Below are positions 12,601 to 24,365 of a stretch of 64,000 nucleotides of DNA, piece by piece. Origin of the DNA: Lunularia cruciata (taxonomy: Eukaryota > Streptophyta > Marchantiopsida > Lunulariales > Lunulariaceae); the NCBI GenBank assembly GCA_948567375.1, contig OX419757.1, positions 64,852,001 through 64,916,000 on the forward strand, read 5' to 3'. A model generated the notes under the pieces. The model was not told the origin of the DNA. It did not search any database and was given only the letters and a program-made list of their open reading frames with translations. The stretch's first letter is position 1, and each line of letters starts with the position of its first letter. The position numbers and the translations under genes are program-made.

Positions 12601-13301
12601 ATTATAATAAAAAATAGTCAAAATTAGGGACAAAAGGAGAAAAGAGGAGAATAATAAAAACTCAAACATTTTAATTTGGATCTTCATATTTTCAATTATT
12701 TAAATATTATATTTATTATTATATCACAATATACCGATTAATTGCAAAGAGATACAAGAAAGAGGAGAATAAAAATTAGAATAGTGAGTGTTTTGAATTT
12801 CTCCTGGTTTTATTAGGCAAGAATAGATGTTATATATTGATGCTCTAAAATTAATAGCCAAAATAGCCAAAATTGAGTACAAGAGTATGTTTATAGGCAA
12901 ATTTTCTTTGAAATTTTTGGATGTGAATTAATTTTTTCTCAAAATAGCTCCAAATTTCAATATATGGATTTAAATTGATAAATAAATTATGGCTAAATAG
13001 AAATTCAGGATTAAGTCAAATTTGAGTATCCACCTTTAATTGATCTTTTTCTCACATTTTACAACATATGTATGTTCATTATCTTACTACGTGTTTTGTA
13101 GCTTTATATAAATTTATGGAATATTATTAATTCATTAAATTTTGATAAAAAATTTATAAAAATAAAATTTCTAATTTTTTTATCATCATAGGTGTTGAAG
13201 CAGGAATCCAAGCCCAAGTGCATAACAAAATTTACTAGTAAATTACCTCCTCCATGATTATTTTTGCTTCTTCTTTTGTAATCTATACATATATGCATAT
13301 G

Positions 13302-13353
<52 letters not shown>

Positions 13354-16300
13354 TTCCCTCAACAATTACTTGATGGTAGAAATTATTCTTTTGCAAATTC
13401 ATATGATCTATCAAATTCTTTGAATATAAGATAAGGTTTTCTAAATAATATTAGATAATAAAAATATAACCATCCCTCTAGCACTCCAAATGAAAAGGTA
13501 TATTTAAATGAATGTTGGTATAAATATACTTATTACTCTTACAACCTCTAATACCCTATGTAAAAGATGTTATTAAAGTGTTAAACAAAATACTCAAATG
13601 AAGGAAATTGGGTTCTTTGTATTCTAGGGATATTGCATATGTAGGATCCAAGTGCACTATGGTTACTTAAGGTGTAAGCACTAATCATGTTTACAATGAG
13701 AAAAATATTCTGGAATTTGTGTCATGTTGATTGATTTGAATTAGTAACAATGTCCAATTATAGAATGCAAGTAGCAATGAGCATTAAAGCACACACAAGA
13801 CAAAGAAATATAGTACTCAACCATAGAAGTGACCATGTTATACAAGTTCTTGTTGTTGAGGCCAAAACAAAAAATTAGGTTATTAAAATTGAGGTATTAT
13901 CATTCTTAGAACTTACTTTATTTGGTTTTCAAACCATTTGATGGTGATTTATTAGACCATATATCTCCATATAGGGAGTATACGATAGCATCTAGATATA
14001 TAACTAACTTAGGTTCAACTTAAGTTGCTTAGTTGGACACTGATGAAGCAAATGAGGAGGAAGAAGAAGCCTTAGAACTTTCTCTAGTCCTATATAAGGT
14101 TCTAACAGCTCAAATAAAGGTATTAAGATAAGGTAACTAAGATATCATCTAAGTATAATCATACAATACTTGCCATTTTTTTTTACTGAAGTAGTATTTG
14201 GCATAATTGATTTAATTTGGAAGTTTCTTAGGAGAAGATATGAATGATAATGCTCAATCTTCTCTTGTTCTTATTTATGAACCAAATTTCTCTTCCTCAA
14301 AGACTGATTTTTATAGGGTCAAAAGCAAAATAGATACATGTTTATACAGCCAAAGTTTGCAACAAAACCCTTATGTTTAGGCAATTCTCCTTGATCCCAT
14401 CAAAAAATTTAAACATTCATCTTGTTCTAGGGGTAATTTCTTTTCTTCCATCACCACCAAGAAATTTAACACAATAAAGTGTGCTTTCTTTAACAACCCA
14501 TGAAAGCTAAAAATTTAATGCTATAATAGAAATTTCACAATAAAAGTGAGAACAATTCACACTATATTAGTGAGAAATAGTTTATATACAAGCACTCAAG
14601 GAATATATATCCAATATGTAATTTTAGGATAGTATGGCTTATATTTCTAAAAAAATATTGATGCATTTTTCAAAGTTATTAAGGAAGGAAATTATTGTAT
14701 ATAATAGTGATCTTTGGAATGAAAGGATAAGTTTGCAATGTTCATAACACACATATGCCCAATGTAGAGAAATTGATGTTCATATCTCTATTGGTGCTTT
14801 AACCTTTCCAACCTTCCAATATATTCATCAATTTTCTATCTATAGGAAGATTAAAAAGGATAATAATGAGCATATATATTCTCACATCCTTATTGATGCA
14901 TTTATTCTTGATAAGACTATGATTCTCTCTTGTAAAGAGAGCAAGATTTTGGACCTTTGCTCCATGCTTGCACTTTGATTGAGGACTTTTGTTTCTTGTT
15001 CAAGGAGTTTACCATAACACCCCATTCACACATAGGTTTATGAGATACATATATCATTCTTGGTTTTACTAGAAATTGTTGTTCTTGGTGTAATATTATG
15101 ACAACAAGAGAACCCCAAGAGAAACATGACATTTCATCCCTCAATACTCTGATGCCTCAAAGGAGTACCTTATTATATAGCAAAGAGGATACTCTCAAAG
15201 GGGGTGAACTGCACTCTTGGATCATATACATGAATTGGTGACATGTTAACAAGTTCCACCCTTAGATTATTACATGGATGGGTGACATTTCCATCCTTGT
15301 CCTATCTGGTTAATTAAACAAGTTTTACCAAAGGGAATCTTTGGAGAATCTTCTTGTAGGAACCTTTGAACAACATAGGGTGACGTTTAGTTGGAAGGCT
15401 CTCAATGAGATGAACATGGGGAGAAGGCAACACCTTTTACTCTAAGGGGTGATTTTTTAGTCCTAATTCATCTATTTAGGACTCCACAATTGTCTCTAAA
15501 GTTTTCAATGTGTTTTTGGACTTTGCACTATTAGTGGAAGTACCCTTTTGGTGACACCTCTATCTATGCGTAAGATTATCAAAATGAAGATTAAGCTCAT
15601 ATGTGTAACATTTACTTTTACTTTTTACCCTTTCCCTTACAAAATCTTGTTGGTTTTAATTTCTAAATATATATCTCTCCCTTAAAGAATTTATGGGTTT
15701 GGTGTGCATAATATAACTTTTTATACTAGTACTTACCACAAGCATGATAGATCTATAATTTGTTATAGAAATTGATAAGTTTTTCTATGGTATATGTGAA
15801 AAATGGAATAATATTTATGAATACATTCAAAATATTGACATGAGATCATTTTCAAACCTCTACTTATCTCTTTTGGAGAATTAATTTTCATTGCAATTTT
15901 TGCAAAATATGGGTTTATCATCTTTGGAATGATATGAATCGTAATTGAGCACAATGTATATGTAGCATGGCATTTAATATTATAAAATTCTAATATTATT
16001 TCTTTTATGGTGTTTATAGTGTAATCAATAACATGTTTAAGAACCGTAATACTTGATTATAGGTGTTATGCGTTCTATAGCTAGAGGTCCAAGGTAAAAG
16101 GATTTCCAAATCAGAGGTCAAAATTTGCATCAAAATAGACATTATATAATTAGATTATGCATTGGAAACCAATGGATACTGGATTTGACATCCAAAACCA
16201 AGAACGGATTAGAATCAGCTAGAGTAAAGCGTTTTCATTTGGGCATTATGTATGTGCTTGAATTTTTTTGGCGGTTCAATGTCAATAATTTATCTAATTT

Positions 16301-17515
16301 GTGAGCTATTTGATTCTTTGACGTGTTTTTTAAAACAAATTTATATTACTTTCCAACCTTATTAAAATATATGTGATACCTCCACAAATAACCAAAGATA
16401 ACATCAACTAAAATAGGTAACACAAGTGTTTTTGGTTTATTTATAATAATAATAGTTTTATATATCACCTTGCAACCTTATCAAACAAAATAAAACTACC
16501 TTCAAGATACGAATAGAACTAAGAGCTCATGCTGCCCTTGGAGACGGAGAATACTTAACCCAAACCCGTGTCCCGTGTCCCGTGTTCCGCATGACTCTTT
16601 TTAGTTAGAAATTTGAATAAGAATTCCACACTGTAGGCGAACTAAAATTAATGCTTCACATTCTTTCTGCATACTTAAAAATCGGTTTACTATTTTTTTC
16701 ATAGTTAAGAAAAGAGTTTAGTTGATCTCCAAAGAGTTTAAGAGCTTGTGCTAATTCCTGGAGAGAGTTTTAGTTACAGGTATAAATCTCTTTATACTCG
16801 TAAATACTCTATTTCACTTCCTTTTCAGGTATCTATATCATCAGAATTACAGAAATTGAAAAGTCTACCTAGGATTTACTATTCTAAGTTAGGGAACAAT
16901 GCGGACCTCCTTACAATATCTAACTAGAAATGTATTTTTAATATGGAAATTAAGTGATTATTTCATTACATAATGGCAAAAGAAAAATAAATTTTTTTCT
17001 AAGTTTTTTGTAATAATTTTTTATAAACATATTAGAAGTATTTTTAAATCTTTTCCACGCGCCTGGTACTCTACGTAAGCAATATATATGCCTAAAACCA
17101 CTCATAATAAAAAAAATTGTTTTACCATGACTGGGGGTTCAACATTTTTGATGACAACACCCTTGATTTCCTAATAGTAAAAATAATTCCGATATGATAA
17201 AATTCAAACGCCATTGCATTTGAGTTCTTAACAACATTGGATTACCATACTGCTTATAAGTTAAAGAGATTTTTGAAGCACTCATAAAAAAAAAAACAAC
17301 TGTTTTCCCGTGTGCCTAATGAAAAAAATGTCAGAATTGATTGACTTCTTTGCTTGGAAATTCCTTCATCGATTGGTTTTCAAGTTTTACACTGCTCTGG
17401 TATATAGCAAAAGTGTAAATTGCATTTCAGAAACCCTGTAGAATATTATAATAGGCAAGCGAAACGATATGATACCAGAAGGGAGACATATATGATGACA
17501 GTGGCATATTGACCT
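9684..17515. other. Gene-free AT-rich stretch
   Basis: No domain, splice pattern or element terminus that I can support in almost 8 kb. The sequence is AT-rich throughout with only short, conflicting frames, the longest being 131 codons at 11686-12081 minus, low-complexity and hydrophobic. It looks like old, eroded intergenic DNA. Confidence 0.5.
13303..13344. repeat. (TA)n microsatellite
   Basis: About 21 uninterrupted TA units within the AT-rich stretch. Confidence 0.95.
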
Positions 17516-18135
17516 TTATGTTGAAATCCCTGTTTCTTCCCAATCGACATGACAACAATTTTGAGAGCTTGGTCTGGCTGTCGGAATGATAAAACACAAA
17601 ACGTCTCTAAGCACGAACTTGCTACACGGGCTTTTTCTTTTGAACAAGTCTTTAAGTGTATAACTGACGGTCGAATTGGAATTCAAAAATACACCCAACC
17701 TTGTTCGCGTGTTGGTGATGATTGCCTCATCATAAGACACAGGGAAGTTCTACTAGTATTAGGTGGAGTTTACACCTTTGGATAAGCCAATAAGTAACTG
17801 TAGCTATGCAACTTTGCTTTTTCCACAATTCTTGAATGCGCTAGATTGGACCTGTTGAAACTTGAAGCATATAGTAGAACGTCAAAACAGATTCGTGATG
17901 ATAGCAGTAGACCGTCGACCACATAGCATCTTTGATTTCAACATAATATGTCTGTATAATCTCGGCTTTCAGCATAGATCCGGACGACAGATCTATACTC
18001 GTCACATATACGGTAGGACGGGTAAATTTCTCCACGAAGTATTTTGTACTGAGACTCTCCTGGCCAGTTCTTTTTGCACAGCACTGACAGGACAATTGTA
18101 TTGAATACCAGCTTCATGCAGACCAGTTTCGACAC
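17516..18135 (-). other. Two unassigned minus-strand ORFs
   Basis: Minus-strand frames at 17516-17740 (74 codons) and 17841-18095 (84 codons, overlapped by another at 17938-18135). The second reads as compact, non-repetitive protein (for example YVEIKDAMWSTVYCYHH) unlike the surrounding AT-rich DNA, and base composition here is more balanced. I recognise no family. It could be an exon remnant of a host gene. Plus-strand frames at 17549 and 17862 overlap and cannot also be real. Confidence 0.25.
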
Positions 18136-19190
18136 GAACTAATCCTTGGATTTGGTGGATAATCATGAGTGGATTTGTCCATGTGGATTGCTGTAGCGTT
18201 GCAGATTATCGGTGCTCGTGCCACGTTGTACATGTGTCAGATATCAGATGACTGAAGGATTCTACGATATGAGCCCTTGAATATGTTTTACTGTACATAA
18301 CCAAATTCAGGACGTTTTCAGCAGATTACGGAAAAAGTCGACTGTCTGTGTTGTTTGACGTACCGTAGGAGTTGGGAACTGAGAATCCGAGATGAGATAA
18401 CATAATTGGTCATAAATTGTATATTAAAACAAAAAGAATAGTGAAGGAGAAGAACGACAACCTAAACGGTCTCGAGTGTCCAGATTTGCGGAAAAAAAAG
18501 TCAAAAACAATTTGTAATGAAAACGGACAACATGTATGATATACTTTAAATCCGGCTTAGTTAGGAATTATAGAGAAACGAAAGTCGATAGCTACTTCCT
18601 GACATATCCGGAAGGTCTTAGTCTTTCTGAATAACTCCATCTAAAACTTTCAGAAATGCCACGGTGTGTCAGCAACCGACAGCAAATAGACAGCAGATTG
18701 GCTGATAATCTATTTGGAGTCGAATGTGCTCGGTATGTTGAGTGTTATATCATGTGGAGGATGACATTGTATATGACAAGATGGTTCTATTATTTGAAGC
18801 CACAAATAATAGAACATATTTAGTAATCCTTCCTTTTTTCTACGCGGTCGCCTTCTTTAGAATATGATTTTGTAACTTTTAGATAAAATGTAGAATGTCA
18901 GCAAGACCTCATGTATTGACTCTTATCATTCTTTTATTGACGATTAGATGAGACTTGCCTTTCCGCGCATACAATTCTATTTGCATGTTAGAGTTCATGC
19001 ACTCGCGCAAACGTAAATGTAATATATGTTTGTAAAATGTTAAAGTATAAGATACTCACGAGGGAACCCTTTTTCCTCGAATTGAACGCCATATTCTCTC
19101 CCTGGTGCGCGGGCACGAGGTGATGGATTTTCTGTGGCGTACGGAAACTCAATGAGATTTGATAGAACTTCATGTACTATATATGGGGTA
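18136..19190. other. No gene; possible RLE 3' tip
   Basis: No coding signal. At about 18826-18860 a short stretch (ATCCTTC then CTACGCGGTCGCC) matches the extreme 3' end of the RLE retrotransposon found elsewhere in the window, and may be a very short 5'-truncated insertion. Confidence 0.35.
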
Positions 19191-19235
19191 TGTTAATTTA
19201 GCCGACGCTTTACCTCGCAAGGGGTAAAGACCCGT

Positions 19236-20681
19236 GTGGGAAAGATGCACAAGGACTATGATTGGACCACTTGGGATGCAAACGTCAGACGAACGACCAC
19301 ATCAACAGTAGTGACACTCAAGAATATGTATACTTCTTCTATACCTTCGTTGATCGTTCCAAAGATACCGATCGAGTCGTGGGAGTGGTTAGCTTCTCAG
19401 GCAGGTTGCATTTTGGGGTTATTTGAGACTAGTTTCCATGTCCACGTCTATTCCATAGGCTACCCCGCACACTCCATGATGAGGCTAGGCAAGCTTTTCA
19501 CCTACCACTAGACAGTTTGGCACGTGATCCCTTGGACGAGTTAGCATGGTTCCTATTCCTCTTACTCCCTCGATGGTGTCTTCGTTATGCTAGAGGGGGA
19601 CGTGCGGGGCATAGAGAGGTGGCTGCTAGATTTTGTCGATCACAAGCGGGGGATTGGGCAGCCCTTCAGGAGGAGTCTGTTAGGGCTACACAATTTAGGA
19701 GATAAGCATCGCCACAAGATACCACAAGATACCACAGATTCCACTCTATTATGATGATGTAGGACATTGGGTCAGACGGGAGAGTTTAGTAGAGCAGCAC
19801 GAGCGCTACACCCTTTGTCTATAGCGGGTCCTACTGATGAGACCATCCCTTTCCTACGCTCACTACATCCTATAGCAGTAGAGGGACTACCATTAGAGGT
19901 CTTAGATTATCAGCCTGAGTAGCCTTTATGTCTTGATAGGTCACTATTTGCACAAGCATTGTGCATTGCCCCTCGCCTTTCCTCAAGAGGCTTGTAAGGG
20001 ATGGTTTATGAGGACCTTAGAGATTACTTCCAGGCAGATGATCCTTCTAGTGGTTTTATCGAGTTGTTTCAGGTGGCTGTAACAATAGCAAGAGGAGACA
20101 TTCCTATGTCTGTTAGTCGGGTGTTAGGTGCTAGTCAACTTCTCACGATGGAGAAGGACACGGGAGGCATTAGACCGATTGCTATTGGAGAGATCTTTTT
20201 GCATTTGGTCAGTCGTACCATTGTCCTTCAGCATCATTCTCACTTTTGACAACACCTTAGTCCACATCAGTTTGGAGTAGCTACACCTGGAGGATGTGAG
20301 GCTATATCTCTAGGCATTAGAGCACTCCTAGATATCCATCCGGAGTGGGTCATCCTACAGGTGGATGTTGAGAACACTTTTAATAGCGTCTCACGTGCAT
20401 CCATCTTTAGAGAGCTTAGGGAGGCTGGTGGATCCTTGGCGAGTCTCATTCCTTTTGTGCGGTTTTTTTATGGCTCTCTTGCTTCCCTTTACTACTAGCA
20501 TGGTGGTTCACAAGAGGGAGTCACCGTCTTGGAGTCAACTGTTGGTAGACGTTAGGGAGATCCTTTGGGGGGGCCCTTATTTGCCATGGCTCACTTTAGA
20601 GCTCTCCTATCTACTACCTTGGCCATGCCAGGTTGTGTATTTCCCTCCTTGGCAGATGATACACACATCATAGGCCCGGTA
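19236..20681 (+). pseudogene. RLE retrotransposon ORF, N-terminal half with RT core
   Basis: Several frames join into one protein. It opens around 19236, continues RDPLDELAWFLFLLLPR (19520) and RALHPLSIAGPTDET (about 19800), then a reverse transcriptase: GGIRPIAIGEIFLHLVSR (20161), QFGVATPGGCEA (about 20271), VILQVDVENTFNSVSR (first catalytic Asp region, about 20350), RQGDPLGGPLFAMAHFRALL and finally LADDTHIIGP with the ADD catalytic pair at about 20650-20663. Frame changes near 19500, 19700, 20250 and 20500 show it is dead. The LTR element begins 19 bases beyond the catalytic pair. The protein resumes at 26412. Confidence 0.8.
20677..20681. repeat. Target-site duplication, left (CGGTA)
   Basis: CGGTA directly before the 5' LTR, repeated directly after the 3' LTR. 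Five base pairs is the usual duplication for Ty3/gypsy integrases. Confidence 0.85.
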
Positions 20682-20751
20682 TGTAACAATATGGAGTTTA
20701 GCGACGAAGTTAGTCGGGCTTACAAAGTAGAGAATAAGAAAAAATAGCCTA

Positions 20752-20973
20752 GAATATTCTAGAAGCATCTAAGAAGCTTCTTGGGAAGCTTTCCAACTAG
20801 TTAACTTGGGCCCTAAGCAGGTAGCTTCTAGAAGGAAGCTTCTAGAAGCTTTTAACTAGCTTAGCTTGCACGCCAAGTAGGTGGCTTCTAGAAGGAAGCT
20901 TCTTGAGAAGCTTCCTGGTTAACTTGGCTTGCACTCTAAGAAAGTAGCTCAAGGAAGCTTCTTGAGAAGCTTC
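20752..20973 (+). promoter_or_regulatory. Heat-shock-element array in the 5' LTR
   Basis: Heat shock factors bind alternating nGAAn/nTTCn pentamers. Seen here: GAA 20752, TTC 20757, GAA 20762 (perfect three-unit element GAATATTCTAGAA); GAA 20773, TTC 20778; TTC 20826, GAA 20831; GAA 20835, TTC 20840, GAA 20845 (second perfect three-unit element); TTC 20886, GAA 20891; GAA 20895, TTC 20900; GAA 20907, TTC 20912; GAA 20954, TTC 20959; GAA 20966, TTC 20971. All lie upstream of the TATA position. Heat responsiveness is inference. Confidence 0.7.
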
Positions 20974-20992
20974 AAGGGTCTTGTATGCTACC

Positions 20993-21000
20993 TATACATA
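20993..21000 (+). promoter_or_regulatory. TATA-like box of the 5' LTR (mutated)
   Basis: TATACATA at the position of TATAAATA in the other LTRs (9572-9579 and 26300-26307), 20 bases after the last heat-shock unit. One A-to-C change has weakened this copy. Confidence 0.6.
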
Positions 21001-21105
21001 CCCAAGCCAAAGCTCATGCTAGACATTCAGAGTTTTCCCTCATTCAACTGTCCCAATGTGAGTTTCCATTCTCTTATTTCTCTCCTCGGTTTTGGTCTTT
21101 TACAT

Positions 21106-21116
21106 TGGTATCAGAG
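21106..21116 (+). other. Primer-binding site (tRNA-iMet)
   Basis: TGGTATCAGAG starts two bases after the LTR end and is complementary to the 3' end of initiator methionine tRNA, the usual minus-strand primer of plant Ty3/gypsy and Ty1/copia elements. Confidence 0.9.
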
Positions 21117-21375
21117 TAGGAATGGGATGGATGGAATTTATGGACCACCAAATCCACTTCCGCCAAACCATTGGGACTTTCATGTTCAGATATTACCAAA
21201 GCATCATTTCACACAATTCATCACCTCGCACTTTGGGTAGGATTTTCTACATATGATCACCGTGTCAGAGGAACCCTTGATACTTCCAGTGGTAAGTTAT
21301 GGAGAACGGTGGACGTGTTGTATCTATGTGTTAATCAACTAGATAAATTGAGGGTAGTGGAATAGAGTAGTAGCA

Positions 21376-22312
21376 ATGGCGGCAATACCGGATGTTATCC
21401 TTGCAATGCAACAACAAATCGAGCATCTTACTCGATTGTTGGATGAACAAGACCAGCAATGACGAGAACAGATAGACAAAGTGCCAGTTCAAGATAGAGA
21501 AGATCGCATTTGATTTCTGAAACCCAAGGTGTTTGAAGGCAAGAATCTTCCAAGCACAGTGGAGAATTTTGTGTTTGACTGTGAACGTTACTTTGAAGCC
21601 ACCAATCTTCAAGACAAGCAGAAAAAAAATTCTCTTGGCTTCTAGCCAATTGGATGGCGTGGCAAAACTTTGGTGCTGATTCCGAGTAGAAAGAGCTGAA
21701 TGACAAATTGTTACACCGATTTTGACATGGGCAGAATTCAAAGATGCAATACTTGGTTGATTTCAAACTATAAATGCCACCCGAGCCGCATGAGATAAAT
21801 TGGCAAAGTTGAAGCAGATTGGCTTAGTGAGAAGCTACATCACACAATTTTAGAACATCATCATGCAAATTCTAGATATCCAAGAAGGTGAAGTTCTGGA
21901 TCAATTTGTGTGAGGATTGAAGTCACGAACTAAATTGGAGGTGACCATGCGAGAGCCACAAAAGGTAGAAGAAGCCATGCAATTGGCTGAGCGTTTTGAT
22001 TCCTTGGTTGCAACAACTTGGTCTCGACCTTGACCAACACAAAGCCTACCAGTACACTACACACGAGTGGAAGAACCGGTACCAATGGAGATTGATGCTA
22101 TCCAACAAAGACCACTTGGCATAGTAGATAGAGAAAGATTACGACAAAATGGAGGTTTCTTTTATTGTCGCCAAGTTGGACATGGCATTGTTGAATGTCC
22201 ACTTAGGAATAGGTGACCTCGACAAGTTGCCCAGATGGAGTTTGTGGAATAAAATGATCAGGGAAACAAAGAATCCCAATATGAGATTTTGAGCCGCCTA
22301 CTGGGAGCTTGA
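21376..22312 (+). pseudogene. gag relic of the chromovirus
   Basis: Capsid-like protein starting MAAIPDVILAMQQQIEHL at 21376. A frameshift at the A-run near 21627 leads into a frame reading TWAEFKDAILG, then GEVLDQFV, REPQKVEEAMQLAERFDSLV, and a nucleic-acid-binding knuckle YCRQVGHGIVECPLRNR at about 22163-22213. The first cysteine expected in a CCHC knuckle is replaced by Phe. At least seven in-frame stops, mainly TGA at sites where Arg (CGA) is expected and TAG where Gln (CAG) is expected, plus the frameshift, rule out function. Confidence 0.8.
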
Positions 22313-22656
22313 TTAGTTCCAATGGGATTGAAGGCTTGACCTATGCAAGTTTGCTTCACTTGCAAGGTACGCTATCTAATTGGGATTGTAGGATTTTGGT
22401 TGATTCTGGAAGTTTAGAGAATTGCATGTTTATGCAAGTAGCAAAGAAATTGGGTATTCTTATCAAGCCAGTGTTTGGAAGTAGTTTGATGATGGCGGAT
22501 GGTAGAAAGGGTTCTGCATTCCGCACCTCACATCCTGTTACCTTCAAGATTGGGAAGGAGTATTTGGAGTGTATGAGGTTTGTAGTGGCACCTCTACACT
22601 ATGATATCATTCTGGGTCTACCTTGGCTTGAACGTCATAAGGTTCAATTTGATTAG
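22309..22656 (+). pseudogene. Aspartic protease domain of the chromovirus
   Basis: Retropepsin module, 115 codons without a stop. The catalytic motif ILVDSGS is at about 22396-22416 and the flap-side ILGLPWLERH near 22612. The domain itself looks intact, but gag upstream is broken and a stop (TAG) follows at about 22654. It would process the gag-pol polyprotein in an active element. Confidence 0.85.
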
Positions 22657-22815
22657 GCCCGATAACAAATTCAAGTACAACACCAAGGTAGACATTTCTG
22701 ATTAGGTTGTTTGGCACCTTTGAGTAAGACACCTAAGAATAGTCAGTCCCAAGATGGGAAGTTTGTCAAGAAGGTAGCCATAGAGCAAATCTAGAAGGGA
22801 GATGAGTCCCAAGAT

Positions 22816-23730
22816 GTGAAGTTTGCTAAGGAGGCAACCATGGAGCAAGCTTGGAAGAGAGATGGGTCCCTTGAAGGGAAGTTTGTTAATGAAGCAACCA
22901 TAGAGCAAGCTTTGGAGGAAGATAAGTCTGTATTCACGGTGTGGATCAAGCAGATTGCACAAGAACAATTTGAGGAGGGCCAAGAGCCTCATCAAGCAAT
23001 GGTTGATCGGATAGTTCAGGAGTCTGCAGATGTGTTTCCGGATGATCTGCCAAAGGGATTACCCTCCAATCGAGGTATGCCCTTCAAGATTGAGTTATTG
23101 CCAAGGAGTACTCCAGTGAATAGACCAATCTATTGGCTCTCACCAAAGGAGTTGGAGGAGTTGCGAACAACACTTATAGAGTTATTGGAGAAGGATTTCA
23201 TATGACATAGTACCTCTCCTTGGGGAGAACCGGTACTATTTGTTCCAAAGAAGGATGGAGGGCTTCATTTCTGTATTGATTATCGTGGACTTAGTAAGCA
23301 AACCGTGAAGAATGCATATCCCTTGCCTCGGATCAATGACTTGCTTGATCAACTAAGTGGAGTACGCTACTTTTCCAAGCTGGATCTTCATAGCGGCTAT
23401 TGGCAAATTCCTATTGAAGGAGAGGATGTGCAAAAGACTACTTTTTGCACAAGGTATGGACATTTTGAGTGGAGAGTTCTACCTTTCAGACTCACTAATG
23501 CTCCAACAGTCTTCATGGATCAGATGCATCAGGTGTTGGAGGGACTATTGGATCGGTCCGTAATGGTGTTCTTAGAGGATATCTTTCTATAGCAATATAG
23601 AGGTAGAACATATGAATCATGTGCAAGAAGTCCTAAGATGACTATGACAGTGGAAATTTTACTGCAAGAAGTCAAAGTGTGCTTTTTGGCAGAAGGAGGT
23701 TACCTTCTTGGGTCATAAGATCTCATCAGA
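22816..23730 (+). pseudogene. Reverse transcriptase domain of the chromovirus
   Basis: A short charged repeat-like linker (22816-22990) leads to DVFPDDLPKGLPSNRGMPFKI (23032 on) and the RT: PVNRPIYWLSPKELEEL, stop at 23203, then [52 protein letters not shown] (first catalytic Asp) and the second catalytic site MVFLEDIFL at about 23563-23590. The family consensus there is YxDD; this copy has FLED, so one of the two catalytic aspartates is Glu. Stops at 23203 and 23590 add to the loss. Confidence 0.88.
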
Positions 23731-23934
23731 GGGGATCAAGATGGAAGAAGAGAAGATCAAGGCCATTATTGATTGGCCTACCGTGAAGGATGCTACAGAA
23801 GTATGAGCATTCAATGGATTGGCCAGTTTTTACCAACGGTTCATCCACTATTATGCTCACGTGGCTGCACCATTGAGTGACCTCTTGGGAAAAAAACTTG
23901 AGCTTCTAGAGGACCACCAAGCATGAAGAAGCAT

Positions 23935-24360
23935 TCCAGAAGTTAAAGCATATGGTGTCTTCAAGACCCATTCTTCAACCATATGATCCTCAACCACCTT
24001 GTGTGGTTGATTTTGATGCTTCTAACTTTGCAATTGGAGTTGTGTTGCAACAAGAATTTCCAGATGGACTACATCCTATTGCCTTTGTGTCTTGCCGACT
24101 AAATACAGCTGAAAGAAATTACTCTGCTCGAGATCGGGAACAACTTGCAATGGTATATGCCTCCAAGGTATGGATGCATTATCTCTTGGGGAAACAAGTG
24201 ATCATGCAAATTGATCACAAGCCATTGTTGCAGACCTTACACTTGGAGCACATGAAGAGTTGGCATCATCGATAGGAAGAGCAACTCCAATTGTTTGACA
24301 TCAAACTTGAGTACAAACCAGGTCGGTTCAATGTCATCCCTGATGCTCTATCACGATGAC
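23935..24360 (+). pseudogene. RNase H domain of the chromovirus
   Basis: FVVDFDASNFAIG-type start (CVVDFDASNFAIGVVLQQEF at about 24000), then FVSCRLNTAERNYSARDREQLAMVYA and VIMQIDHKPLLQTL, the typical Ty3/gypsy RNase H blocks with D-E-D residues visible. A stop (TAG) interrupts after KSWHHR at about 24276, followed by the connecting segment PGRFNVIPDALSR and another stop near 24358. Confidence 0.85.
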
Positions 24361-24365
24361 ATGAT

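Larger units (their letters stand above)
20682..21104 (+). repeat. 5' LTR of the chromovirus
   Basis: Starts TGTAACAA and ends TTTTACA; same length (423 bp) as the 3' LTR with scattered differences, mostly transitions. It carries the heat-shock-element array (20752-20973). The TATA position reads TATACATA here versus TATAAATA in the other two LTRs. Confidence 0.92.
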
